From Paenibacillus pedocola (lineage in GTDB: Bacteria > Bacillota > Bacilli > Paenibacillales > Paenibacillaceae), in the NCBI RefSeq assembly GCF_031599675.1, contig NZ_CP134223.1, positions 3,224,001-3,288,000 on the forward strand: a stretch of 64,000 nucleotides of DNA, in the 5' to 3' direction. Numbering within the stretch: position 1 is the first letter of the stretch; every line of letters starts with the position of its first letter. Below the pieces are notes generated by a model. The model was not told the origin of the DNA. It saw nothing but the letters and a program-made list of their open reading frames with translations, and did no database searches. Both the position numbers and the translations under genes were made by a program. Positions 20,899 through 28,857 of the stretch are shown in pieces.

Positions 20899-21122
20899 AT
20901 AAACTGTAAAATACCCAAGGCGATAAAAAATGCTCCTATCCATATTGCCACAGCACCTAAGAACGTTCTTGAATCGATGTAGGCTTTGCTTGGCTCAGCA
21001 TCACCGTTCACTTTCCATCCTTCATTCATGCGCCAGCCAAAGGTAGGATTCTTACGGATATACAGACCCCAGGCAATTATCCCCAGACCAATAATAAGCA
21101 AAAAAATTCCTGTGACAATCAT
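20895..21122 (-). CDS. Small two-helix membrane protein (DUF6199-like)
   Basis: 75 residues. Helices at about 4-22 and 54-73 flank a hydrophilic segment containing NPTFGWRMNEGWKVNGDAEPSKAYI, similar to small DUF6199-type proteins of Bacillota. AAAGGAG precedes the ATG. Function unknown. Confidence 0.65.
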   Translation of the reverse strand: MIVTGIFLLIIGLGIIAWGLYIRKNPTFGWRMNEGWKVNGDAEPSKAYIDSRTFLGAVAIWIGAFFIALGILQFI

Positions 21123-21195
21123 AAGATCAGCTCCTTTAATGGTTATACGGGAACAGTTGGAAAATGTTGCTTAAATGAACAACACGAAAGACGAG

Positions 21196-21224
21196 TTGAC
21201 ATTAATCGAACGGTCGTTTATTAT
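21196..21224 (+). promoter_or_regulatory. Promoter with embedded operator; probable leaderless TetR mRNA
   Basis: TTGACA (21196-21201), a 17-base spacer and TATTAT (21219-21224). The spacer holds AATCGAA-N4-CGTTT, a TetR-operator-like sequence. The expected transcription start falls at or beside the ATG at 21231, and no Shine-Dalgarno is present. Confidence 0.65.
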
Positions 21225-21230
21225 AGGCGC

Positions 21231-21803
21231 ATGAGATATAAAGATGAGAATAAAAGCGAACGTATTTTTAATGCATCAATTCAGTTGATAAATGAACATG
21301 GTTTGTCGGAAACTTCGATGTCGAAGATCGCGAAAAAAGCCGGCGTATCTGCTTCAACGATTTACGTATATTTTGAAAACAAGGAGGATATGCTGAACAA
21401 ATTATATTTGAATATAAAGAAAGAAATGAGTCTGGAAGTATTTTATGATTACGATGACTCTATGCCGTTAAAGACAGCATTTGAACATGCGTTAGGAAAA
21501 TATATTGATTTTGTTTTGACGCATAAAGATGAGTTTTTATTTCTGGAGCAGTTTTCAAACTCACCACTTCTTGATAAATTGTCTCGGAATGAAGGATTGG
21601 AATATTTTGAGCCGCTCATTAAATTATTTGAAAAAGGCAAAAGCCAAAATGTGTTCAAACAAGTGGATACGAGCCTGCTCCATATGTTTATGTTTAACCC
21701 GGTGATGCAATATATTAAAGAATATTTTGGCGGCCGATTAGAGTTGAGACAAGAAAGCTTGAACGAGATCGTTCAGATGACATGGGATGCTTTAAAAGCA
21801 TAA
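21231..21803 (+). CDS. TetR/AcrR family regulator of the adjacent flavin oxidoreductase
   Basis: 190 residues. The HTH is at about residues 25-50 (SMSKIAKKAGVSASTIYVYFENKEDM), followed by an all-helical ligand domain. The gene is visibly more AT-rich than most of the window, as is the oxidoreductase that follows, suggesting they arrived together. Start ATG 21231 has no RBS. An almost identical operator-like sequence lies upstream of both this gene and the next (21873-21894), so it likely represses both, like NemR over NemA. The inducer may be an electrophile, by analogy only. Confidence 0.85.
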   Translation: MRYKDENKSERIFNASIQLINEHGLSETSMSKIAKKAGVSASTIYVYFENKEDMLNKLYLNIKKEMSLEVFYDYDDSMPLKTAFEHALGKYIDFVLTHKDEFLFLEQFSNSPLLDKLSRNEGLEYFEPLIKLFEKGKSQNVFKQVDTSLLHMFMFNPVMQYIKEYFGGRLELRQESLNEIVQMTWDALKA

Positions 21804-21872
21804 TTTAGACCTTCAGAGGGAATTGGATTGGAGCATGAAGAATCAATCCCTCTGAAATTTAAAAGCTCATTA

Positions 21873-21911
21873 TTAATCGAATGAACGTTTATTTTAACGA
21901 ATGTTCGATTT
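21873..21911. promoter_or_regulatory. TetR operator copies upstream of the flavin oxidoreductase
   Basis: ATTAATCGAA-N4-CGTTTATT here matches the sequence in the tetR promoter at all 18 specified positions. A second palindromic half, CGAATGTTCG, follows at 21898-21907. Confidence 0.6.
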
Positions 21912-21952
21912 AGAAATATTAAATCCAACCTAAAAATGAAAGAGGTAAAAAA

Positions 21953-23086
21953 ATGAACGCAAAATATAACAAATTAATGGAATCATTTACGCTCAATAAT
22001 GGAATCACTCTTAGAAATCGGGTTGTTATGTCCCCTATGACTACGTGGGCCAGTAATGACGATTACACGATTTCAGATGAAGAAGTGAGATATTATGAAA
22101 AAAGAGTAAACGGTGTAGGACTGGTTATTACAGGATGTACGCATGTTCAAGCAAACGGTATAGGTTTTACACATGAGTTTGCAGGTTATAATGATACATT
22201 TATTCCAAGTTTACGAAAATTAGCCGATGCGGCGAAAAGTGGAGGAGCTCCTGCGGTTCTTCAAGTTTTCCATGCAGGGAATAAAGCACTGCCGGCTCTG
22301 ACTCCAAATGGGGATGTAGTGAGTTCAAGCGCTGTAGAGACTGAGGCTACGGCCTTTGCCCCTTCAGTTTTACCGAGAGCACTTTCTCAGGATGAGATCC
22401 TGGACGTAATTCGTGCATTTGGAGAAACAACAAGACGAGCCATTGAAGCAGGATTTGATGGCGTTGAAATTCATGGTGCACATGGGTTTTTGCTGCAAAA
22501 CTTCTTTTCTCCATTCTTCAATAGACGTGAGGATCAATGGGGAGGGACGCTAGAAAATCGTTTGCGTTTCCCGTTGGCTGTCATTCATGAAATGAAATCT
22601 GTAATTCAAAAGCATGCCACAAAACCGTTTATTCTCGGCTACCGATTTTCTCCTGACGAACCCATGGAAGGTGGTCTTCGAATGAACGATACCTATACAT
22701 TGATTGATCGTCTGATTACAGAAGGTGTGGATTATGTGCATGCTTCACTTACGGATGCTCTCACATCAAAGCCGGTGGATAGTCAAAATGAAGAAACATA
22801 TCTTGAATTAATAGTGGGATATGTAAACGGTAGATTGCCAGTAATGGCTGCTGGTTCTATGGTAACTCCAGATGATGTTGCAGCCGTATTGGATAAAGGA
22901 TTAACCCTCGCAGCTGTTGGACATACGTTGATTATGAATCCTGACTGGGTAGAAAAAGTTCAGGATGATAAGGAAGCAGAAATTGAGACAGCCATTAGGA
23001 TTTCAAAGGTAAGCGAGCTTGAGCTTCCTCAAAAACTATGGAATACAATTAAAGCTTCAGGCCCATGGTTTAAAATCGAAGAATAA
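21953..23086 (+). CDS. NADH-dependent flavin oxidoreductase, old yellow enzyme family
   Basis: 377 residues with an FMN-binding TIM barrel: MSPMTTWAS at the flavin, HAGNKA, EIHGAHGFLLQNFFSPFFNRR with the substrate-site His-Gly-Ala-His, DQWGGTLENR and a C-terminal phosphate-binding VGHTLIMNPDW. It resembles Bacillus YqiG-type enzymes, which reduce activated alkenes or electrophiles using NAD(P)H. AGAGG lies about 8 bases before the ATG. It is transcribed behind the TetR gene from its own operator-bearing promoter region. Confidence 0.88.
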   Translation: MNAKYNKLMESFTLNNGITLRNRVVMSPMTTWASNDDYTISDEEVRYYEKRVNGVGLVITGCTHVQANGIGFTHEFAGYNDTFIPSLRKLADAAKSGGAPAVLQVFHAGNKALPALTPNGDVVSSSAVETEATAFAPSVLPRALSQDEILDVIRAFGETTRRAIEAGFDGVEIHGAHGFLLQNFFSPFFNRREDQWGGTLENRLRFPLAVIHEMKSVIQKHATKPFILGYRFSPDEPMEGGLRMNDTYTLIDRLITEGVDYVHASLTDALTSKPVDSQNEETYLELIVGYVNGRLPVMAAGSMVTPDDVAAVLDKGLTLAAVGHTLIMNPDWVEKVQDDKEAEIETAIRISKVSELELPQKLWNTIKASGPWFKIEE

Positions 23087-23321
23087 TATCGCAACTAGGA
23101 GCCGATGGGCGGTAAACAAGTGGTGATCGAGACAAGCCTGACGAAGGCACTCCTAAGGAGATAAGCTACCGTTAGATTGAATTGCTGAAGCCGATGCAAT
23201 TGCGGCTGTTGAGCAGAAGCTTGCTGAGCTTAAAGAAGGGACTAATGCTTATCTGGCTCTGTCAGATAGCCCCCTTATATCAACGATACTTTATCGACCG
23301 AATATTATCTATATAATACCG
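23087..23321 (+). other. Non-coding stretch with possible gene remnants
   Basis: No intact gene. Short open pieces are present: a 19-codon ORF from ATG 23104 (MGGKQVVIETS...) and an Ala/Glu-rich piece (about 23180-23265) reading DAIAAVEQKLAELKEG. They may be debris of a lost gene; I cannot assign a family. Confidence 0.3.
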
Positions 23322-23358
23322 ACAGCTACCTCCGAGTTAACTTGGGGTAGCTGTTTTT
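23322..23358 (+). terminator. Rho-independent terminator
   Basis: ACAGCTACC and GGTAGCTGT form a stem around a loop that itself partly pairs (GAGTTAACTTG), followed by TTTTT. Confidence 0.85.
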
Positions 23359-23426
23359 GGATTGAGAGTAAGGAGAATTTGAAGATAAGCATTACTATGG
23401 GAATATAAGTTTTACGTCCATTCTCT

Positions 23427-24020
23427 TTAATTATTATCACTGTAAATAAACCGCTCTACCTGCTCAGCGGTAGCCGCTATATTAGGATGCGAATTGTCGA
23501 TCAGCGTTACATTTGCTTCCGGCAAAGGCCATGCAAGGGTGCGGCTGCCGAGTGACGAGCGGAAGAGCTCCCAATGACGGAACTTCCAGTCATCCAGCGG
23601 AGAATGCCTGCCCTGTATTCGCTTGCGGAAAAGCTCCTCGTCAGCTAATGTGACCATCACGACTTTGACTAGAACGTCCTGCAGTGTTAGGCCGATCCGC
23701 TTCAGCTCGCTTTCAATCCAGCCAGGATCCGCTGCTTCCTTAGTGAAGGGTCCAACCACGTAGACATCGCTGTCCAGGCCGAGATTATCGAGAGCGGCAT
23801 CCATGGTGATCCGGTATCCCAGATCGCGGCACAGTCTTTTGTATTCGGCGGAATCCCTGTCTGTGGGGTCTAGCCCGTGCATAGTCATAATTGCATCTGC
23901 CGCAGGCCTTAATAAAATATCCATGTCGAAAAAGGCGGCTTTGCGGCGGGAAGCAACTGCCTTGGCTAATGTAGTTTTACCGGCACCTGCCGGACCCAGG
24001 AAAAAGACAAGTTTGTTCAT
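23427..24020 (-). CDS. AAA family ATPase, shikimate/gluconate-kinase-like
   Basis: 197 residues with Walker A GPAGAGKTT at residues 9-17, a following FDMDILLRPA acidic segment, and a lid-like RKRIQGRHSPLDDWKFRHW region. The layout fits small-molecule kinases of the P-loop family. The substrate is unknown. AAGGAG is well placed before the ATG. It stands alone, with terminators and a riboswitch leader on either side. Confidence 0.75.
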   Translation of the reverse strand: MNKLVFFLGPAGAGKTTLAKAVASRRKAAFFDMDILLRPAADAIMTMHGLDPTDRDSAEYKRLCRDLGYRITMDAALDNLGLDSDVYVVGPFTKEAADPGWIESELKRIGLTLQDVLVKVVMVTLADEELFRKRIQGRHSPLDDWKFRHWELFRSSLGSRTLAWPLPEANVTLIDNSHPNIAATAEQVERFIYSDNN

Positions 24021-24339
24021 TGTAATAGGCTCCTTATGATCTGAGTCAAGATGAATTCCAGCTACCTTATCGTAACATGCTTGCCGTTTCAGTTGGAAAT
24101 CAAAAGAGCGCAGATCCGGGGATGTTTTTTGCGGTGTTTACTGGCCGGATGGGACAGCTTGCGAGAAATGGAGTAAAAATGAGCAAATCATCGGGCGCTT
24201 AAGAGCGAAGTCAAAGAATACGCCTTCATTCGTGAAGAGACGGCATTATTTGGCTTTTTATTCCATATGGGACGTTTTACATTAAACGAACACAGGCGTA
24301 AGATTCAAATCAGCAACCGAATAATATAACTGTTCTCAA

Positions 24340-24510
24340 ATGGCTGAATTCCGTTAACGGGAACGGGGGAACCAATGGTGAACGCTGCTGATAAGACGCT
24401 GCGGCCCACCCGGGGTGAATCCTTGCTAAGCTCATTGGCAGGGTAGGGCAATCTCGCTGCCCGAATCCGTCAGCTAACCCCGTAAGCCTCGAAGAGAGAG
24501 GATGAGCGCC
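24340..24510 (+). ncRNA. c-di-AMP riboswitch (ydaO-yuaA family)
   Basis: The stretch carries the conserved blocks of this class in order: TGAATTCCGTTAACGGGAACGG then GGGAACCAATGG, CCCGGGGTGAATCC, GGCAGGG...CTGCCCGAATCC, GTCAGCTAACC and CGTAAGCC. The boundaries are approximate. The intrinsic terminator begins 15 bases downstream. In known members c-di-AMP binding favours termination, which would switch the NfeD/flotillin genes off at high c-di-AMP. The assignment rests on recalled consensus; a covariance-model search (Rfam ydaO-yuaA) would settle it. Confidence 0.85.
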
Positions 24511-24524
24511 ATGATCGATTAACC

Positions 24525-24560
24525 GACCACGGAGAGCCCTGCCGCTTCTGTGGTCTTTTT
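24525..24560 (+). terminator. Riboswitch expression-platform terminator
   Basis: GACCAC (24525-24530) and GTGGTC (24550-24555) close a hairpin, followed by TTTTT. It sits between the riboswitch and the NfeD-like gene, with the position expected for transcriptional attenuation. Confidence 0.8.
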
Positions 24561-24563
24561 GCT

Positions 24564-25205
24564 GTGCAAGCAGGAAGAAAAAACGTTCTGTATAAAGACA
24601 AAAAGTCTTATAACAACGTAAGAAAGAGTGTTAAATACTATCGCAAATGCTACAAAGGGGGGATTGATATCGTTACTGTATTTATCGTCTGCTTCTGGGT
24701 AGGACTACTGCTTCTCCTAAGCGGCGGATTTCATGGGCATGGTCTGGCAAGTCATATGCATGTTGGAGGCGGTGATGCTGGAGGTCCGGGTTTTGTGCCT
24801 ATACTTCCGCTGATGGTATTTGTCACAGTCTGGGGTGGTACGGGTTATGTCCTGACGCGGTTTAGCGTGATGACTATGCTTGTAGTGGTGCTGATCTGCA
24901 CCGTGGTTGCCTTATTGGTGGGCAGTCTGATGTATGTAGTGCTGGCCCGGGTGATGACCCGGTATGACAGCAGCATGAATGAAATGGATTATGATCCATC
25001 GGGTCTACTTGGATACATCAGTATTCCTGCATTGGATGGAGCGGTTGGGGAAATGAAATATGTGCTGCACGGAACGAAACGATCCATAGGAGTAAGGGCA
25101 GAAGCCGGCCAGCAGCTCACCAAGGGCGATAGGGTGATTATTCTGAAGGTGGATAAAGGAATAGCAACAGTAACTCTCTTTGAGAGTGAAATCGGACAAT
25201 TATAA
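24564..25205 (+). CDS. NfeD-like membrane protein, partner of the flotillin (YuaF-like)
   Basis: The open frame encodes up to 213 residues. The core, from residue 33 on, has three hydrophobic segments (FIVCFWVGLLLLLSG; LPLMVFVTVWGGTGYVL; MLVVVLICTVVALLVGSLMYVV) and a C-terminal OB-like domain (GDRVIILKVDKGIATVTLF). This is the layout of YuaF, which works with FloT in membrane microdomains. The listed GTG 24564 has no RBS and touches the terminator. The only strong RBS (AAAGGGGGG, 24654-24662) points to ATT 24663 or ATC 24669, a non-standard start. The gene is ten bases upstream of the flotillin and under the c-di-AMP riboswitch. Confidence 0.75.
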   Translation: MQAGRKNVLYKDKKSYNNVRKSVKYYRKCYKGGIDIVTVFIVCFWVGLLLLLSGGFHGHGLASHMHVGGGDAGGPGFVPILPLMVFVTVWGGTGYVLTRFSVMTMLVVVLICTVVALLVGSLMYVVLARVMTRYDSSMNEMDYDPSGLLGYISIPALDGAVGEMKYVLHGTKRSIGVRAEAGQQLTKGDRVIILKVDKGIATVTLFESEIGQL

Positions 25206-25227
25206 ATAACGGGGAGTGTCGAATGTT

Positions 25228-26649
25228 ATGGTTCTTCTTTATTTAATCTCAGCAATTGTTGTAGTTATCCTGCTTGCATTGTTCAGTATCGTGAATTCTT
25301 ATAAAAAGGTTCCGCCCAATCAGGCGATGATTGTGTACGGCCTTGGCGGAAAAAGAGTGGTACAGGGCGGCGGGACATTCGTCATCCCCGGCTTCCAGAA
25401 CAATAAAACGATCTCTATGATGCTGATGAGCTTTGATGTCATCCCGGCGCAGGCAATGTTCTCCCGGCAAGGCATCAAGCTCAACCTGGAGGCAGTCGCT
25501 CAGATTAAGATCAAAAGTGATCCTACCGCTATTCTGACTGCCAGCGAGCAGTTTATCGACCGGCCGGAAGAAGACCGCGAGACGATAATCCTGCATTCAG
25601 TGGAAGGTCATCTGCGCGGTTTAATCGGGCAATTATCGGTAGAATCGATACTTAAGACACCTGACGAAATTAACAGCAAGATGCGGGAAACCTGCTCGGA
25701 AGACCTCGATAAGATGGGGCTGGAAGTAGTCAGCTTCACCATTAAGAAAATTACCGACGACAAAGGCTACATCGACAATATGGGGGTTCCGGAAATTGAG
25801 CGCATCCGCCGCGATGCCAGCATTGCCAAAGCGGAAGCAGAACGCGATATTCAGATTAAACAAGCGGAGGCTGAGAAAGAATCCTCCATTGCCAAAGCCA
25901 ATGCACATCAGGCCACCATTGAAGCGGAAACCGCTGCCCGCGCCAAGGAATCCCTGTTCGAGAAGGATTTGAACATTAAGCAGGCAGACTTTAAGCTGGA
26001 GACAGAAGTGAAGAAAGCCCAGGCGGATCTTGCGTACGAATTGCAGCAGAACAAAATCAAGCAGTCGCTGGTTACTGAACAGGTCAAAATAACGCAGATG
26101 GAAGCGGAAGCCAACCGGACAGTCCGGGAAATCGAAGTGGAGCTCAGACAGAAGGAGCTGGAGGCAACGGTAATCAAGCCTGCTCAGGCGGAAAACCAGG
26201 CTACGATTATGAGAGCGGAAGCAGCCAAGCAGCGGCAAATTCTTGAAGCGGAAGCTGAGGCAGCCACGACAACCAAACGCGGGCTGGCAACGGCCGAAGC
26301 AGAGCTGGCGAAGGGTAAGGCTAACGCGGAAATTGTTCAACTGGCTGGAGCGGCGGAAGCAGGTGCACTGGAGAAGAAAGCCGAAGCATACAAACAGTTC
26401 ACGCAAGCCGCGCTCACAGTAGAATTCCTGAAGGTTCTGCCTGAGCTGGCTGAGAAAATCGCGTCCCCATTGGCTAAGGTTGATAAGATTACAGTGATTT
26501 CACAGGATGGAGCTTCATCCGGCGTGAACAAAATTACCGGAGATATCGCCAAAATCATGACCCAGATTCCTGAATTGACTCAGACGCTAACCGGTATGAA
26601 CGTGACCGAGGCGATTAGCGGGCTGCTCGGCAGAAATAAAGAACAGTAA
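25228..26649 (+). CDS. floT: Flotillin family protein (FloT-like)
   Basis: 473 residues from ATG 25228 (GGGGAG 11 bases upstream; GTG 25216 overlaps that RBS). One N-terminal membrane hairpin/helix (LLYLISAIVVVILLALFSIV) precedes the SPFH/band-7 domain (about 30-190; PPNQAMIVYG, VIPGFQ, VEGHLRGLIGQ). A long Ala/Glu-rich coiled coil with repeated EAE/KAEAE segments runs to about residue 400. The C-terminus carries the oligomerisation region. FloT scaffolds functional membrane microdomains. It is in one operon with the NfeD-like gene; a strong terminator follows. Confidence 0.92.
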   Translation: MVLLYLISAIVVVILLALFSIVNSYKKVPPNQAMIVYGLGGKRVVQGGGTFVIPGFQNNKTISMMLMSFDVIPAQAMFSRQGIKLNLEAVAQIKIKSDPTAILTASEQFIDRPEEDRETIILHSVEGHLRGLIGQLSVESILKTPDEINSKMRETCSEDLDKMGLEVVSFTIKKITDDKGYIDNMGVPEIERIRRDASIAKAEAERDIQIKQAEAEKESSIAKANAHQATIEAETAARAKESLFEKDLNIKQADFKLETEVKKAQADLAYELQQNKIKQSLVTEQVKITQMEAEANRTVREIEVELRQKELEATVIKPAQAENQATIMRAEAAKQRQILEAEAEAATTTKRGLATAEAELAKGKANAEIVQLAGAAEAGALEKKAEAYKQFTQAALTVEFLKVLPELAEKIASPLAKVDKITVISQDGASSGVNKITGDIAKIMTQIPELTQTLTGMNVTEAISGLLGRNKEQ

Positions 26650-26671
26650 TCCATTATCGAAGTATTATTCA

Positions 26672-26726
26672 AACCAGCTCTGTACAGCGGCGATAGCTAT
26701 TCGTGCCGTACAGGGCTGGTTTCGTT
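26672..26726 (+). terminator. Terminator of the flotillin operon
   Basis: AACCAGCTCTGTAC and GTACAGGGCTGGTT form a long stem around a short inner hairpin (CGGC/GCCG), with a moderately T-rich tail. Confidence 0.85.
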
Positions 26727-26815
26727 TGTTTCGGCCGGGATCAGTAGTTCAGGTCTGTTGAATCCTGTATAATAGCAAAATAAAACAGATTAGGATTGTT
26801 GGGGGCAGAATACAG

Positions 26816-27292
26816 ATGAACATAAGACCGATTCAAATTTCAGACAACGGCTCAATCGAACGGATTATCCGTGAATGCCTGATTGAATACGGAGGCAACC
26901 GTGACGGGCTGGCCTGGGCTGATGCGAGCATGCATGATCTTTACAGCTATTACAATGCAGCAGAGAACAGGGCTTACTGGATTGTAGAAGAAGACGGGGA
27001 AGTGCTGGGAGGCTGTGGAATCGCCGCTTTTGACGGGTCGGATGAAGTGTGTGAATTGCAGAAAATGTACCTCACTACGTCAACCAGAGGTACAGGAATC
27101 GCCTCGGAGCTGTTACAGACTGCTCTCGATTTCGCCAAGCTCCACTATAAACAATGTTACCTGGAAACGCTGCAGACCATGGCCGCAGCGAACCGCTTTT
27201 ATCAGAAGCAGGGCTTCTCACTGCTGGCGGAGCCGCTTGCCGGATCTGAGCATTTTGCCTGTGACGCCTGGTATATTAAGGATCTAAGCTAG
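26816..27292 (+). CDS. GNAT family N-acetyltransferase
   Basis: 158 residues with an acetyl-CoA fold: IVEEDGEVLGGCGIAAF (beta4), then ELQKMYLTTSTRGTGIASELL, the Q/RxxGxG/A pyrophosphate loop, and the C-terminal AANRFYQKQGF motif. The acceptor is unknown. In Bacillus subtilis the flotillin operon also ends in an acetyltransferase (yuaI), but here a terminator separates it, so co-regulation is uncertain. It is followed closely by a second GNAT gene. Confidence 0.85.
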   Translation: MNIRPIQISDNGSIERIIRECLIEYGGNRDGLAWADASMHDLYSYYNAAENRAYWIVEEDGEVLGGCGIAAFDGSDEVCELQKMYLTTSTRGTGIASELLQTALDFAKLHYKQCYLETLQTMAAANRFYQKQGFSLLAEPLAGSEHFACDAWYIKDLS

Positions 27293-27323
27293 CTAGAGTA
27301 TTAACATGGAGGAGGTGAATCCA

Positions 27324-28130
27324 GTGGAACTTCCAGTCCTGACCCGCACACTTGCTGCACAAATCCTGCAGTCTGAGACAGACTATCTCACATCAAGAAT
27401 TCAATCCATCCTAGAGCGGAAAGGGAATCCGGAGGGAGTGGAGATTGCACGTTTCGGGAATGCTGCTGCTTTTTACATCAGGACTATGCCTTGGGCACTG
27501 TTCAATTCCGTTAAAGGACTCTCGGATGAAGATAGTGATCAGTTGGAGGCTATCCTTCAGTTCTACCGGTCCAGAGACCGGGCCTTTCAGATCGATATCG
27601 ATCCGGTCCGTTCCGGTTCCAGGCTATTCACAGCTCTGGCAGAAAAGGGCTTGCATCAAACAGGCTTTCATTCTGTGCTATACGGGCTACCTAAGCAAGA
27701 ACCGCCTGCGTCACAGTCTAATATAAAGATTACTGAAATAACGCAGCCGTCTGAATTTGACTCTTTTGCCGAAATTCATTGCCTGGGCTCCGGGATGCCG
27801 CTATCTGCCAAACCTCATTTCATGAACAATAATATTGGACTACTGAATAGACCGGGCTGGAAGCTGTTTCTGGCTACGCTTGATGATGTGCCGGCTGGAG
27901 TAGCAGTGATGCATATTAGCGGGAGTATAGCTTCCTGCACGCTGGCTGCGACCGCGCCGGAATACCGGAACCGTGGTATACAAACCGCACTGATACAACG
28001 CAGACTGTACGAAGCTCATTTTGCGGGTTGTCAGCTTGTTGCTGCACAGGCCAGCTTCGGGTCTACCAGCCAGAATAATCTGGAGCGTGCGGGCTTCCAG
28101 ATCGCCTGGACACGGTCAGTATGGGGCTGA
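27324..28130 (+). CDS. GNAT family N-acetyltransferase
   Basis: 268 residues from GTG 27324, which lies six bases after GGAGGAGGTG; the ATG at 27306 is within that RBS and is rejected. The C-terminal half is the GNAT domain (GVAVMHISGSIASCTLAATAPEYRNRGIQTALIQ, with acetyl-CoA loop RNRGIQ, and NLERAGF). The N-terminal half looks like a second, degenerate GNAT-like unit. The acceptor is unknown. The next gene starts 35 bases downstream, so they may be co-transcribed. Confidence 0.82.
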   Translation: MELPVLTRTLAAQILQSETDYLTSRIQSILERKGNPEGVEIARFGNAAAFYIRTMPWALFNSVKGLSDEDSDQLEAILQFYRSRDRAFQIDIDPVRSGSRLFTALAEKGLHQTGFHSVLYGLPKQEPPASQSNIKITEITQPSEFDSFAEIHCLGSGMPLSAKPHFMNNNIGLLNRPGWKLFLATLDDVPAGVAVMHISGSIASCTLAATAPEYRNRGIQTALIQRRLYEAHFAGCQLVAAQASFGSTSQNNLERAGFQIAWTRSVWG

Positions 28131-28165
28131 ACAGAAAAATAGAATATAGAAATAGGAGACAATCT

Positions 28166-28723
28166 ATGAGAAAACCAATTATCGCAGTCGATATGGATGA
28201 TACTATCTGCCATCTCGTTAAGCGGGCGATTTATCATAACAATAATGAATTCCCAACCCATCTGCTACGCTACGAGGATATGTTCGACTGGAACAGTGAC
28301 CACCTGCGCCATCCGGACAGCACGATGGATATCTTTTTTGGAAGACCGGGTCTGTATGAGGAGCTTGAGCTGTTCGATGAGCATGTGGTTGAAGAGATGG
28401 AGAAGCTGCACAATGCTTATGATGTTATTATTGTGACTGCAGCTGTACCGAAAACGGTCGTAGAAAAATGGAACTGGCTGCAGAAGCATATGCCGTTTAT
28501 CCCGGCTGATAACTTCTTTACCTGCAAGCGGAAGCATCTGATCAATTTCGATCTGCTGATTGATGATGGTCCGCATAATCTTCTCCCTGCTGTACAGGAG
28601 GGCAAGAAAGTGCTGTGCATTCCGCATCCATGGAATCTGAGAGCACGGGAAGAATATGCGTTCCCGCTTATGACCTCCTGGAAAGGTGCGAAGGAGCGGA
28701 TTGATGAAATTCTACAATCGTAG
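28166..28723 (+). CDS. HAD-superfamily 5'-nucleotidase (NT5C type)
   Basis: 185 residues. HAD motif I AVDMDDTIC at residues 7-15 has the nucleophile and acid/base aspartates. Motif II is VIIVTAA, and the late motif NFDLLIDDGPHNL holds the metal-binding aspartates. This pattern matches the deoxyribonucleotidase/NT5C family, which dephosphorylates nucleoside monophosphates. I use ATG 28166 (AGGAG eight bases upstream) rather than the longer reading that overlaps the GNAT gene. Confidence 0.83.
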   Translation: MRKPIIAVDMDDTICHLVKRAIYHNNNEFPTHLLRYEDMFDWNSDHLRHPDSTMDIFFGRPGLYEELELFDEHVVEEMEKLHNAYDVIIVTAAVPKTVVEKWNWLQKHMPFIPADNFFTCKRKHLINFDLLIDDGPHNLLPAVQEGKKVLCIPHPWNLRAREEYAFPLMTSWKGAKERIDEILQS

Positions 28724-28754
28724 CCATACATAGTTGAATGGATGATCCCTATAA

Positions 28755-28790
28755 CCCTGCCGGGCGTGGATTGACAGACCGCCTGCAGGG
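28755..28790 (+). terminator. Possible terminator after the nucleotidase gene
   Basis: CCCTGC...GGCG and CGCC...GCAGGG form a GC-rich stem, but the following ACTTTATACTT is only moderately T-rich. Confidence 0.45.
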
Positions 28791-28857
28791 ACTTTATACT
28801 TAAATCACTTAAACGTATAAGTTAAGCTCAAATTTCCGCTGTGAGGAGTGTACTGCT

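Noticed and set aside
24060..24339. A gene in the 24 kb leader region
   Set aside because: Only short frames without an RBS; the region is better explained as promoter and riboswitch leader.
25860..26400. Repeat array in the flotillin gene
   Set aside because: The repetitive GAAGCGGAAGC-type sequence is the coding of a coiled coil (EAEA/KAEA), not a nucleotide repeat element.
25633..26406. Long open frame antisense to the flotillin gene
   Set aside because: It mirrors the Ala/Glu-rich coiled coil; the Leu/Phe/Arg/Cys-rich composition and lack of an RBS mark it as a shadow.
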